A stretch of 64,000 nucleotides of DNA from Paenibacillus dauci (GTDB taxonomy: Bacteria > Bacillota > Bacilli > Paenibacillales > Paenibacillaceae), in assembly GCF_000971985.1 (NCBI RefSeq), contig NZ_LAQQ01000002.1, positions 62,001 through 126,000 on the forward strand, in the 5' to 3' direction. Positions within the stretch are counted from its first letter, which is position 1. Every line of letters begins with the position of its first letter. The position numbers were made by a program, and so were the translations under genes. Positions 24,196-32,550 of this stretch are shown in pieces. Below the pieces are notes generated by a model that did not search any database, was not told the origin of the DNA, and saw nothing but the letters and a program-made list of their open reading frames with translations.

Positions 24196-24462
24196 ATGTT
24201 GGGAATCGACGTCAAGAAGGTAGATGATGATATTATTATTAGACATCAGTTTACAAAGCTGGTCATTCCTGTTGCCGATATTATCAGTGTCTCTCTGGAT
24301 GATACATATGGCGGCAAAGAGACAAATGCTATTCGGATCGGTGCACCGTATGGCACAACCGATCGAGTAGCTATCCAGACCAAAACCAATAACTACATAC
24401 TTTTTACCACCAATTATACGAAGATTATGAATACTATCAACTCAGCAATTGAGAACAATTAA
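24196..24462 (+). CDS. SunI/YnzG-like PH-domain protein
   Basis: The 88-residue product closely follows the SunI family, the sublancin immunity protein group with a bacterial PH-like fold: MLGIDVKKVDDDIII, LDDTYGGKETNAIRIGAPYGTTDRVAIQTKTNNYILFTTN. AAAGGAGGAAT precedes ATG 24196. No lantibiotic or glycocin gene is nearby, so it may be an orphan immunity protein or have a housekeeping role as many chromosomal homologues. Unlike SunI itself, it has no obvious N-terminal membrane anchor. It has its own strong terminator. Confidence 0.75.
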   Translation: MLGIDVKKVDDDIIIRHQFTKLVIPVADIISVSLDDTYGGKETNAIRIGAPYGTTDRVAIQTKTNNYILFTTNYTKIMNTINSAIENN

Positions 24463-24487
24463 CAGGTTAAATCTATACACTAATATT

Positions 24488-24522
24488 AAAAGGTCACTTC
24501 TGATTTTAAGAAGTGACCTTTT
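24488..24522. terminator. Terminator after the SunI-like gene
   Basis: AAAAGGTCACTTCT (24488-24501) pairs with AGAAGTGACCTTTT (24509-24522), a 14-bp stem usable on both strands. Confidence 0.8.
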
Positions 24523-24626
24523 AACGTGCAAAATGAAGTGATGTTTAAACGAGATAATCATAGGCAACTTTGGTTATTTTTATTTTTTTAACAGAAAGCA
24601 ATCCAAGTGACATCTTGGAGATTCAT

Positions 24627-25811
24627 CTATTCATCTGCATGACGTACAGCAGCTGTTTTTCTTTCCTTGCGACGCATCGGTGAGACATTCCAGTAAGTCC
24701 CCGTACGCCATAGCCATTCAACAGGACCATAATTGAAGTGCTTAAGCCACAGCTTGCTAACCCCAATTTGAAGTATAAAGAATACAATTCCAATCGGAAG
24801 TAGCGCTGCAAACGGGATCGGAGGAACGAAAGCAATTTTACCTAAAGCAGCCATGCTTCCTCCTATAAAAATAGAACCAAACACTAACGATTGCAGTAAG
24901 TAATTCGTTAAGCTCATACGGCCAATCCAGGCAAACGGATGAACTAACCAAGAGAACCTGGATGAAGAAAGAAACAGAAAGATTAAAGTAAATCCAATAG
25001 AAACAGAAAAGTTCCAGATGATCGTCAGATTTAACCATTGGAAATCATATGAGGTGTGAATTTGGTATTTCCCCCATACTCCAACTGCCAAAAATATGCA
25101 GCCCATTATTCCTTTAAGAGTCTGGTGCTTGAGTTGAAATAATCCTGCACGATATGCTGACATACCAAATAGGAAAAAGCTTAGATGCTGCATAGCTTCA
25201 ATAAATCCATTAGAAAAATTGGGATGCAACCATATTAATGGTTTAAGAAACCAGTAATTACTTATAGGGAAAATTATGAAGTAATCTGAAATGTTTATAT
25301 TCGTTCCATTTATAAATAATGACACAGGTATAGGTGAAGGCTGGTATAGGAACATGGCCAATAGTCCAAATATAAAAAGTGGCCAAGCCGGCATTGATAC
25401 AAAGAGTAAAAGTAAAATCCCATCCAGAGCATACATGAATAAGATATCGCCATCCCAAATCCATAGATAATGTGCCGTCCCGATTAAAAGTAAAATAAAC
25501 ATTCTTCTTAATAAGATAAAATAGGGATTGAGCTGTCGCTGAATCGCATGATCATACATAATAATCATAGTAATTCCAAACATAAAGGCGAACAGAGGTC
25601 GCGAACTATTACCAAAAAGGATATAAATAATTTCATGCGATCGATCGATTATAGAAAATGAAGAAAACATCCAAAACATAGTATCCAGATTCAACCCACC
25701 AAGTCGCTTAAGATTAACCAGAAAAATAGCCAATAAGGCAAAGCCTCTAAGCTGGTCAAGTGCTGTTATGCGCTCGGTATGTACATTGTTTTTTAAGACA
25801 GTAGAAGACAT
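24627..25811 (-). CDS. DUF418 family (YeiB-like) multi-pass membrane protein, copy 1
   Basis: The 394-residue product has about ten membrane helices and the DUF418 landmarks: ITALDQLRGFALLAIFLVNL near the start, GNSSRPLFAFMFGITMIIMYD, and the C-terminal FNYGPVEWLWRTGTYW. I chose ATG 25811 after AAGGAG; an upstream in-frame ATG has none. The family resembles membrane acyltransferases and heparan N-acetyltransferases; substrate is unknown. A paralogue lies at 51159-52382 with the same domain order, length and a similar MRRK tail, so the two probably arose by duplication. Confidence 0.85.
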   Translation of the reverse strand: MSSTVLKNNVHTERITALDQLRGFALLAIFLVNLKRLGGLNLDTMFWMFSSFSIIDRSHEIIYILFGNSSRPLFAFMFGITMIIMYDHAIQRQLNPYFILLRRMFILLLIGTAHYLWIWDGDILFMYALDGILLLLFVSMPAWPLFIFGLLAMFLYQPSPIPVSLFINGTNINISDYFIIFPISNYWFLKPLIWLHPNFSNGFIEAMQHLSFFLFGMSAYRAGLFQLKHQTLKGIMGCIFLAVGVWGKYQIHTSYDFQWLNLTIIWNFSVSIGFTLIFLFLSSSRFSWLVHPFAWIGRMSLTNYLLQSLVFGSIFIGGSMAALGKIAFVPPIPFAALLPIGIVFFILQIGVSKLWLKHFNYGPVEWLWRTGTYWNVSPMRRKERKTAAVRHADE

Positions 25812-25950
25812 TGAATAGACACTCCTTAAAATATCGCGATTGTAAAACAGATGATTATTGTATGATTGCGACATATATTCGTATTCTAGCTGAATTTCTT
25901 ATGTATATATCTGATCTAATAAGCTTGGGTGTTCTTGATCACTAATTGAA

Positions 25951-25988
25951 GAAACAGCAGGATAGACGATACATATCCATGCTGTTTC
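25951..25988. terminator. Hairpin downstream of the LtrA gene
   Basis: GAAACAGCA (25951-25959) pairs with TGCTGTTTC (25980-25988), with GGAT/ATCC pairing inside. It lies about 100 bases past the reverse LtrA stop; the T-run is poor. Confidence 0.45.
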
Positions 25989-26087
25989 TGTTAAGCATAC
26001 TTTTTTCGGGAAATGAAGTGTGCTATCTTATATCCATTTTTGTTTTAGCTTAAGTCTGCATTGTAAATAGCGGTTCAGATTAGTATC

Positions 26088-27215
26088 TCAGTTCCCCGCT
26101 TGCTTGCCGCGCTTACGTACGATCCCTTCTGCCAAACCATACCCTGCAAAGCAAATTGCCAGTGCAGCATAGATCAGCTCTACCGAAGGCAGCAGCGGTA
26201 AAACGACCACTGCTACCAGCACGAATACAGCCGTGCGGATCAGACTGCGTACGATCTGCGCCTTATGCTTGCCCGGCAGGAAAATAATCGCTGACGATAT
26301 CGCATACAGCACAAATCCCGCCACTGACAGCCAGGCAAAGCTACTCGCATTCAGCTCATGGTGGAAGCCGTAATGCACCACGTTGGCGACGATTCCCAGC
26401 GACATAAATGTCAGCAGATGACCGTAAATGACAGACTGCCCGGAGCTTTTGCGGTCTTCCCCGGCGATATGCTCCGATGATTCAAAGTAATGCCACCAGA
26501 CCGATACCGCGATGATGAATCCGAGTACAGCAGATAGGACAGTCGCCCCGGTAATATGATCTTCACGCAGTCCATTGACAATAACCAGAATCAGCTCGCC
26601 CAGCAGGATGATTGTCGCCAGTCCGTATCGTTCGAGCAGATGCGGATGATGAACCGGCAGCTTGCTCAGTACACGGCGGCGCCCCAGCAGCGGCAGCAGA
26701 ATATCGACCACAATACCGGTGTACAGCACGATGAATTTGCCATCTCCTGGCACCAGTACGGACGAGAAGCTGATCAGTGCCCCGATGAGGAAGCTAATCG
26801 CCAGATAGCGGGAGATACGGCGGGGTTCGCCTTCCCGCTGCATCCAGCCGCGCATATACATGAATACGGTAGACAGCCGAATGCCTACATAGCCGAGCAT
26901 AAAGAACAGATAATACGCTCCAAAATCCAGATTGATACTCGCCGCCATCATAATGACGAACACCATCTGTACAAAGTAGGCGATCCGCTGGACGCTATCG
27001 TCCTGTCCAAAACGGTTAACGTATACGGTGAAGCCCGTCCAGGCCCACCATAGCGGAACAAAAATCAGTATGTATTTCAGAATGACATCTAGTGGGATCG
27101 TGCCATGATGCGAGTGAGCCAGCACATGTGCAGTGATCGAGACGGCAGCGACATAGACCAGATCGTAGAACAACTCCAGCCAGGTTACTTTTTTGTGTGA
27201 AATGAAATGACACAT
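26088..27215 (-). CDS. Low temperature requirement protein A (LtrA) family membrane protein
   Basis: The product (375 residues from ATG 27215) has the LtrA opening KKVTWLELFYDLVYVAAVSITAH and about eleven membrane helices, plus LLERYGLATIILLGELILVIVNG, the family's most conserved block. LtrA was first tied to growth of Listeria at low temperature; the biochemical role is unknown. The start is uncertain: ATG 27215 has GAAAGG directly against it, and a GTG at 27302 would add 29 unfamiliar residues. Confidence 0.8.
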   Translation of the reverse strand: MCHFISHKKVTWLELFYDLVYVAAVSITAHVLAHSHHGTIPLDVILKYILIFVPLWWAWTGFTVYVNRFGQDDSVQRIAYFVQMVFVIMMAASINLDFGAYYLFFMLGYVGIRLSTVFMYMRGWMQREGEPRRISRYLAISFLIGALISFSSVLVPGDGKFIVLYTGIVVDILLPLLGRRRVLSKLPVHHPHLLERYGLATIILLGELILVIVNGLREDHITGATVLSAVLGFIIAVSVWWHYFESSEHIAGEDRKSSGQSVIYGHLLTFMSLGIVANVVHYGFHHELNASSFAWLSVAGFVLYAISSAIIFLPGKHKAQIVRSLIRTAVFVLVAVVVLPLLPSVELIYAALAICFAGYGLAEGIVRKRGKQAGN

Positions 27216-27409
27216 CCTTTCGGGTAAAGTTGATTTCCAGTTGAAACCAGTATAGCAAGGATTAAGGTACAAAAGCAGCTTATTTGTCGGTAAAAGATAC
27301 ACGCATAGTCACTCTTTTGGAGCAGATACAGTTAACGAATAGAGTCAGACGGTTAATAGGGGAATAACCCATCTCTCTATGGAGAATACGAACGGAGGCT
27401 TTGCATCCT

Positions 27410-28405
27410 ATGTCCAACGCTCATCCAGAACACTCCCTGTCGTCACAGCAGCAGCCCGATACCCATACCGATCTGTCCGCAACACCTGCATGCTGGCACG
27501 ATGACGGTGCCGATATTCTGATTCCGGTTCCACGTGAATTTAGCTTTGCCGAAAATTACAGCCATCTGGCGACGGCGACCAATGAATCTCTGTACACACT
27601 GCAAGACGGCAGCATCTACAAAGCGATCGCCGTCAACCAGCAGGCAACCGTGGTCAGGATCAGTGCTCATGAGAACACGCATATACGGATTCAATTTATA
27701 GACGAGCCGGATTGGAAGGCGGCAGATCTGCGTGCTGGTGTAGCCAGGTATGTGTATGACTGGTTTGATCTGGGTACCGACCTGGGGCCTTTTTATGCAA
27801 TGGCCAAGAGTGATCCACTGCTCAAGGAAGCGGTAGTATCCTTTTACGGCCTGCGCAATATGGGCATTCCGGATCTGTATGAAGCGATTTGCTGGGGAAT
27901 TCTGGGGCAGCAGATCAATCTGGGATTTGCCTACACGCTGAAAAGAAGATTGGTCGAACATTTCGGACAGGCACTGGTACGGGAAGGGCAGACCTACTGG
28001 CTGTTCCCCACTGCCGAGCAAATTGCTGGCCTGACGGTAGAGCAGCTGTCTGCTGCCGGGATCACGACCGTGAAGAAATGCGAGTACCTAATCGATACTG
28101 CCAGACGCATTGCCGAAGGCGCATTGTCCAAAGAGCAGCTGCTTCAGGCCACAGATGTGAAGCAGGCGGAGAAAATGCTCGTACAGATCCGCGGCATTGG
28201 TCCATGGACGGCTCATTATGTGTTGATGCGTTGCCTGCGGATGCCGTCAGCTTTTCCAATTGACGATGTAGGGCTGCATAACTCGATTAAGCATGTACTG
28301 GGTCTGGAGGCGAAGCCGACCAAGGCACATATTCTGGAGCTGTCTGCCGGGTGGTCGCTATGGGAATCATATGCAACTTTTTATTTGTGGCGGTTTCTGT
28401 ATTAA
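27410..28405 (+). CDS. AlkA-type DNA-3-methyladenine glycosylase II
   Basis: The 331-residue product has the AlkA layout: an N-terminal beta-rich domain, then a helix-hairpin-helix glycosylase domain with WGILGQQINLGFAYTLKRRLVEHFG near 165 and IRGIGPWTAHYVLMRCLRMPSAFPIDDVGL near 260-285. The GIGPWTA hairpin binds DNA and the Asp of PIDDVGL is the catalytic residue. It removes alkylated purines such as 3-methyladenine. ATG 27410 follows GGAGG by 11 bases; a TTG at 27401 is too close. It is the second alkylation-repair glycosylase of the window after the YcaQ type. Confidence 0.88.
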   Translation: MSNAHPEHSLSSQQQPDTHTDLSATPACWHDDGADILIPVPREFSFAENYSHLATATNESLYTLQDGSIYKAIAVNQQATVVRISAHENTHIRIQFIDEPDWKAADLRAGVARYVYDWFDLGTDLGPFYAMAKSDPLLKEAVVSFYGLRNMGIPDLYEAICWGILGQQINLGFAYTLKRRLVEHFGQALVREGQTYWLFPTAEQIAGLTVEQLSAAGITTVKKCEYLIDTARRIAEGALSKEQLLQATDVKQAEKMLVQIRGIGPWTAHYVLMRCLRMPSAFPIDDVGLHNSIKHVLGLEAKPTKAHILELSAGWSLWESYATFYLWRFLY

Positions 28406-28476
28406 AATACCAATTGGGACTGGGTGATGAAGACCTTTTGTATTATATTATTCATATTAGAAGGGAGGTGAAAATA

Positions 28477-28713
28477 ATGGAAAAAATAGTGATGATCTTG
28501 TGCTTGGCGGCTGGTGTGTATTTTCTATTTCAAGGTATCGATGTTCTCATGACGACGGCGCGCGGAGAATCTATTTATAGAGCTGGATTACTAATACCCG
28601 CGCAAGATACAAGTCTGCTTATATATGGATCTGGTTTTCTTTTGACAGGGGCATTGTTCATGACCGGTCCATTTGCATGGAGGCTCATTTCGAAGTCTAC
28701 CGTCAAAGGATAG
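28477..28713 (+). CDS. Small two-helix membrane protein
   Basis: The 78-residue product starts at ATG 28477 after a perfect GGGAGGTG. Two hydrophobic helices (IVMILCLAAGVYFLFQGIDVL and SLLIYGSGFLLTGALFMTGPFAW) flank a short charged loop. I recognise no family. It lies 71 bases after the AlkA gene and before a terminator, so it may be co-transcribed with it. Confidence 0.65.
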   Translation: MEKIVMILCLAAGVYFLFQGIDVLMTTARGESIYRAGLLIPAQDTSLLIYGSGFLLTGALFMTGPFAWRLISKSTVKG

Positions 28714-28783
28714 TATTAATTAACGTACACTTTTAGCAAGCAGATAGGCTGCCCATGTTTAGGTTCATTTACATACCAAAGTC

Positions 28784-28823
28784 AAAAAGGGTATTGGTTT
28801 TGAAAAGAACCAGTACCTTTTTG
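28784..28823 (+). terminator. Terminator after the 28477 gene
   Basis: AAAAAGG-TA-TGGTT pairs with AACCA-TACCTTTTT, ending in five T. Confidence 0.75.
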
Positions 28824-28878
28824 TTGTCCGATTAGAACAGTATTCACAAAATGGATAAATATTTTTACATATCCTTTG

Positions 28879-28917
28879 ATGCAAACGGTTGCATAAATCG
28901 CAAGATAATACTATAAT
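28879..28917 (+). promoter_or_regulatory. Promoter of the sugar permease with LacI-type operator
   Basis: TTGCAT (28889-28894) and TATAAT (28912-28917) are 17 bases apart. The inverted repeat ATGCAAACGGTTGCAT (28879-28894, one mismatch) covers the -35 box and has the central CG and arm pattern of LacI-family operators. Confidence 0.65.
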
Positions 28918-29051
28918 AACTTATAATTTCATACCAAATGCACTACATATTCAATCGTCTGTTTCTACACAGTTATCCCAGGAACCCTGGTAACACGCAA
29001 TTATTTACACTTTAGCTTACATAGTTTACTGAAAACCCTTACTTTGGCTTT

Positions 29052-29069
29052 TGAGCAAACGATTGCGCA
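29052..29069 (+). promoter_or_regulatory. Second LacI-type operator upstream of the sugar permease
   Basis: TGAGCAAACGATTGCGCA is a related imperfect palindrome in the leader, about 174 bases from the first. Two sites at this distance suggest looping repression. Confidence 0.55.
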
Positions 29070-29137
29070 AACACGGCTTCTTGGCCATTACCGATGAAGA
29101 ACAGCAACAATCTATGGAATCGGATTAGGAGGATATT

Positions 29138-30517
29138 ATGTTAGCAGAACAGCTTAATAAAAAAGGCAAAAAAGTTACCCGTCAGCAACTGCCTGCGCTT
29201 CCCCTTCACATGATCTGGATGATCAGCTTTGGATTTTTGGGAGTACAGATGGCGTTCTCACTGCAGAGTTCCAATATGGGACGCATTTTTCAGACGATTG
29301 GTGCCGACCCTCATAGCCTTGGATTCTTCTTTATCCTGCCGCCGCTGGCAGGTCTGATTGTACAGCCACTGGTGGGCTATTTCTCGGATCGCACATGGAT
29401 GCCAAGGCTGGGAAGACGGATTCCGTACCTGCTGATGGGTGCTATTGTTGCGGTTATCGTGATGTGTCTGCTGCCGAACTCGGGCAGCTTTGGATTTGGT
29501 CCAATGGCAGCGCTCACGTTTGGCGCGATTACGATTTTGTTTATGGATGTATCCTCGAACGTAGCCATGCAGCCTTTTAAAATGATGGTTGGCGATATGG
29601 TCAACGAGGAGCAAAAGGGATTCGCCTATTCTATCCAGAGCTTTCTGTCCAACAGCGGTGCGGTTATCGCTTGTATTTTCCCGTTCCTGCTGACGATGCT
29701 GGGCGTCTCAAATAATGCAGCTCCAGGTGTGGTTCCGCAGTCTGTAGTCATTTCCTTCTATGTGGGGGCGATTGTACTGATCGTCTGCAGTTTGTTCACG
29801 GTATTCAAAGTCAAAGAATATACGCCGGCTGAATATGCAGCCTACCACGGTATTACAGATGAGACCAGCAAGCCCAAAGCAGGTATGTGGAGTCTGCTGC
29901 GCACTGCACCACGGGTATTCTGGACGGTATCTCTGGTACAGCTGTTCTGCTGGATGGGATTCCAGTATCTGTGGACCTACGGAACCGGAGCGGTCGCAGC
30001 AAATGTATGGAACACAGCCGATCCTTCCACTGCTGCGTATCAGGCGGCGGGTAACTGGTTCGGTATTCTGTCGGCAGTACAATCGGTAGCCGCTGTACTG
30101 TGGTCACTCGTACTCGCCAACATGTCGAACAACAAACGCAAAATCTGGTATGCACTCAGTCTGGTACTTGGCGGTATCGGATTCGGCTCGGTCTTCTTCA
30201 TTCATAACCAGGGCGCCCTGGTCGTATCCTTCCTGCTGATCGGTATTGCCTGGGCAGCGATGATGACTTTCCCTTTCACTATGCTGACCAATGCATTGTC
30301 CGGGGAAAATATGGGTACGTATCTGGGTCTGTTCAACGGCAGTATCTGCCTGCCGCAGATTATTGCTTCCTGTCTGAGCTTTGCCCTGTTCCCGGCACTT
30401 GGTTCATCGATGCCGGTCATGATCCTGATTTCGGGTGTGCTGCTGGTCATTGGAGCATTTACGGTAGGGACAATCAAGGAAACCTATGCAAGACGAGATC
30501 ATCAGACGTTGAACTAA
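29138..30517 (+). CDS. SLC45-type MFS sugar permease
   Basis: The 459-residue protein has twelve predicted helices and matches the SLC45/sucrose-maltose proton symporter branch: IWMISFGFLGVQMAFSLQSSNMGRIFQTIG, PPLAGLIVQPLVGYFSDRTWMPRLGRRIPYLL and FPFTMLTNALSGENMGTYLGLFN. It imports a disaccharide or glucoside with protons. ATG 29138 follows AGGAGG. The two LacI-type operators point to sugar-induced expression, but no LacI gene or matching hydrolase lies in the window, so the regulator and substrate must be elsewhere. Confidence 0.82.
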   Translation: MLAEQLNKKGKKVTRQQLPALPLHMIWMISFGFLGVQMAFSLQSSNMGRIFQTIGADPHSLGFFFILPPLAGLIVQPLVGYFSDRTWMPRLGRRIPYLLMGAIVAVIVMCLLPNSGSFGFGPMAALTFGAITILFMDVSSNVAMQPFKMMVGDMVNEEQKGFAYSIQSFLSNSGAVIACIFPFLLTMLGVSNNAAPGVVPQSVVISFYVGAIVLIVCSLFTVFKVKEYTPAEYAAYHGITDETSKPKAGMWSLLRTAPRVFWTVSLVQLFCWMGFQYLWTYGTGAVAANVWNTADPSTAAYQAAGNWFGILSAVQSVAAVLWSLVLANMSNNKRKIWYALSLVLGGIGFGSVFFIHNQGALVVSFLLIGIAWAAMMTFPFTMLTNALSGENMGTYLGLFNGSICLPQIIASCLSFALFPALGSSMPVMILISGVLLVIGAFTVGTIKETYARRDHQTLN

Positions 30518-30564
30518 GAGGTATACGATTGGCTGCATAAGCTGCAAATTGTTAAAACATTCAG

Positions 30565-30601
30565 AAGAGGAAGAGACATTAAGGTCTCTTTCTCTTTTTT
30601 T
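30565..30601 (+). terminator. Terminator of the sugar permease gene
   Basis: AGAG-AAGAGAC pairs with GTCTCTT-CTCT around ATTAAG, with seven T following. Confidence 0.8.
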
Positions 30602-30704
30602 GCGTGTATACGATATATAGACAGAATTCTCTTGTTTTTCAATTTACATATAATTACTTTAATGATAGTATAAACCCATCTAATACAAAGGAGGATGGCG
30701 CTCA

Positions 30705-30731
30705 ATGATTCATTCCATGCGTTTACGTTAA
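30705..30731 (+). CDS. Macrolide-sensing leader peptide MIHSMRLR
   Basis: ATG 30705 follows a perfect AAAGGAGG (30687-30694) and encodes just MIHSMRLR before TAA. The RLR ending is the Arg-x-Arg (+x+) motif at which macrolide-bound ribosomes stall. The sequence closely resembles known leader peptides of erm(D)-type methylases (MTHSMRLR...) and of streptococcal mef. It lies 206 bases upstream of a Mef-type efflux gene with an intervening terminator hairpin. A macrolide-stalled ribosome would hold its 3' bases and alter downstream folding so the pump is transcribed. The reading frame and motif are seen; the mechanism is inferred from the relatives. Confidence 0.85.
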   Translation: MIHSMRLR

Positions 30732-30901
30732 GCAGCCGAAAAAGAAAAACCCCTGTTGAGGAGGGCTTCTTTTGTGATGCTTGTCGTTACGTATATGGAC
30801 ATTGAACGCGATCCGGACGGCTGTATGTTATGTTGTCCTGCTGTGTTCCTGTACGTTATGAAGCAGATCGGAGCCCCTATGGGTACAGATCTGCTTTTTT
30901 G
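30732..30901 (+). promoter_or_regulatory. Transcription attenuator of the Mef-type pump
   Basis: AAGCAGATC (30861-30869) pairs with GATCTGCTT (30887-30895), then a T-run: an intrinsic terminator before the pump gene. Upstream, CTGTAC (30849-30854) can pair with GTACAG (30883-30888) and so compete with the terminator's right arm. CAGCCG right after the leader stop (30733-30738) can pair with CGGCTG (30818-30823). A further stem CCCCT/AGGAGG lies at 30747-30764. These alternative pairings are what an antibiotic-controlled attenuator needs. Confidence 0.7.
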
Positions 30902-30937
30902 TTGCTTCAAATGTACAGAAAAGGAGAGGGTATCATT

Positions 30938-32164
30938 ATGCATGCAGATTGGAAACGGAAATTCGCATTCATTTTTAGTGGACAGATCTTCTCGATCCTG
31001 ACTTCCTCGATGGTTCAATTCGCTATTATCTGGCATCTGACCGAGACCACAGGTTCGGCTTCAATATTAATGATTGCTGCGCTGGTTGGGTTTATGCCGC
31101 AGGCACTGCTTGGCCCCTTTATCGGAGTATGGCTGGACCGCTGGAATCGCAAGATTACCATGATCGTAGCGGACAGCGTAATAGCGGTATCCAGCCTTGC
31201 ACTCGGGCTGTATTATTTGGCAGGAGAGCCGAGTCTATGGGTGGTCTATGTGGTGCTGTTTGTCCGCTCGGCAGCTTCGGCTTTTCATGGACCTTCCTTT
31301 CAGGCAGCGATTCCGCTGATTGCGCCGGAGGATCAGCTGACACGGGTAGCCGGCTGGCACCAGCTCGTATTCTCTGCCTCCAGTGTGCTGGGCCCGGCGC
31401 TGGGTATTGCCGTATATTCGGCTACTTCGCTGGGAACATTGCTGCTGCTCGATGTCGTAGGGGCATTGATCGCCAATACGATGCTGATGCTGGTTCGTAT
31501 CGATCAACCCAAGCAGGAGATTCAGGAGAAGCCTTCCTTTCGCCGGGAATTCATTTTGGGCTGGAAGACATGGATCTCGGATCAATCCATTGTGACGATC
31601 ACCATCGCCATGGCTGTATTCAGTGTCGTATTTATGCCGCTGGCGATGCTGTTTCCACTAATGACACTGTCGCACTTTGGACGCGGCGGATACAGTGCCA
31701 GTCTGATCGAAGCCGTATTTGGCATAGGCATGATCCTGGGCAGTATGCTGCTGTCCGTACTGGCTTCCAAATGGAAAGATTCCACCTATATCAGTCTGAG
31801 TCTGGGCATTATCGGAATAACCTGTATGTTGAGCGGCATGATTGGCAGCAGGGCATTTTGGGGATTCGCTGCCTTGTCTTTTCTGATGGGCGCGGCGGCT
31901 CCATTATTCAACGGTCCGTATATGGCGATGATCCAGAAAGCCTATGAACCGGAGATGCTGGGGCGGGTTCTGTCACTGATTACGAGTATAGGACTGCTGT
32001 CTTCGCCGATCGGACTCGCTCTGGCTGGCCCGGTTGTGGACCGGTATGGCGTCCAGGTATGGTTTTTCTGGTCAGGTATTATCGTGGCATTAGTAGGACT
32101 GTTAATGTTTATTCGATTTTACCGTAAACCTCAGCCGGGTGAAGAAAAACAGGCGCTCGGTTAA
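30938..32164 (+). CDS. Mef-type MFS macrolide efflux protein
   Basis: The 408-residue protein has twelve helices and follows Mef(A)/Mef(E) closely in motif order: WKRKFAFIFSGQIFSILTSSMVQFAIIWHLTETTGSAS, ALVGFMPQALLGPFIGVWLDRWNRKITMIVAD, VRSAASAFHGPSFQAAIPLIAPEDQLTRVAGWHQ. It is a proton-driven exporter in the cell membrane. ATG 30938 follows AAAAGGAGAGGG. The upstream leader peptide with RLR supports macrolides as inducer and probably substrate. A chromosomal origin is likely since composition matches neighbours and no mobile genes flank it. No msr(D)-type ABC-F partner follows; the ABC-F at 7717 is far away. Confidence 0.85.
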   Translation: MHADWKRKFAFIFSGQIFSILTSSMVQFAIIWHLTETTGSASILMIAALVGFMPQALLGPFIGVWLDRWNRKITMIVADSVIAVSSLALGLYYLAGEPSLWVVYVVLFVRSAASAFHGPSFQAAIPLIAPEDQLTRVAGWHQLVFSASSVLGPALGIAVYSATSLGTLLLLDVVGALIANTMLMLVRIDQPKQEIQEKPSFRREFILGWKTWISDQSIVTITIAMAVFSVVFMPLAMLFPLMTLSHFGRGGYSASLIEAVFGIGMILGSMLLSVLASKWKDSTYISLSLGIIGITCMLSGMIGSRAFWGFAALSFLMGAAAPLFNGPYMAMIQKAYEPEMLGRVLSLITSIGLLSSPIGLALAGPVVDRYGVQVWFFWSGIIVALVGLLMFIRFYRKPQPGEEKQALG

Positions 32165-32331
32165 GCATGGAGTATATACAGACATGAAAAGGATAAAAAA
32201 GGCAATTGTAATTTTTTTCACTGATGGATTGCTTACATTGCCGGTAATATGGTAGCATAGCAATACCGTTTTATAACTTCATAATTATTCAAGGGCTATG
32301 ATTGCTATGGATCACACTATAGCAGGAGCAG

Positions 32332-32398
32332 CTTCTGGAGAGACTGCGGATTAACCGCGGCGCCGAAGGGTTCACAATCTCAGGCAAAAGGACAGAAG
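32332..32398 (+). promoter_or_regulatory. Glycine riboswitch (single gcvT-type aptamer)
   Basis: The conserved elements occur in order: P1 CTTCTG (32332-32337) with CAGAAG (32393-32398), GGAGAGAC, CGCCGAAGG, and CTCAGGCAAAAGGACAGA at 32379-32396. That is the glycine aptamer consensus. No second aptamer follows, so it is a singlet with possible ghost-aptamer pairing around it. Confidence 0.88.
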
Positions 32399-32475
32399 AG
32401 TACCGAATATATATTTGTCATGCGGATCATTGCGATCCATAGGGCAGGTGTATATTTTGATATTCTTGTGCACCG

Positions 32476-32506
32476 GAGATTGGATGACATCCAGTCTCTT
32501 TTTTTA
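32476..32506 (+). terminator. Riboswitch-controlled terminator
   Basis: GAGATTGGAT (32476-32485) pairs with ATCCAGTCTC (32489-32498) and seven T follow, 78 bases after the aptamer and 45 before the permease start. Confidence 0.85.
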
Positions 32507-32550
32507 TGGACTTTTACGTAAATTACGCAAGGATTGAGGGGGAAATCAGC

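Noticed and set aside
31129-31947. 272-codon forward frame inside the Mef-type gene
   Set aside because: Shadow of the pump gene in another frame; low-complexity, no ribosome binding site, while the pump frame has clear family motifs.
32399-32475. Second glycine aptamer
   Set aside because: The CCGAAGG and CTCAGG elements do not recur between the first aptamer and the terminator.
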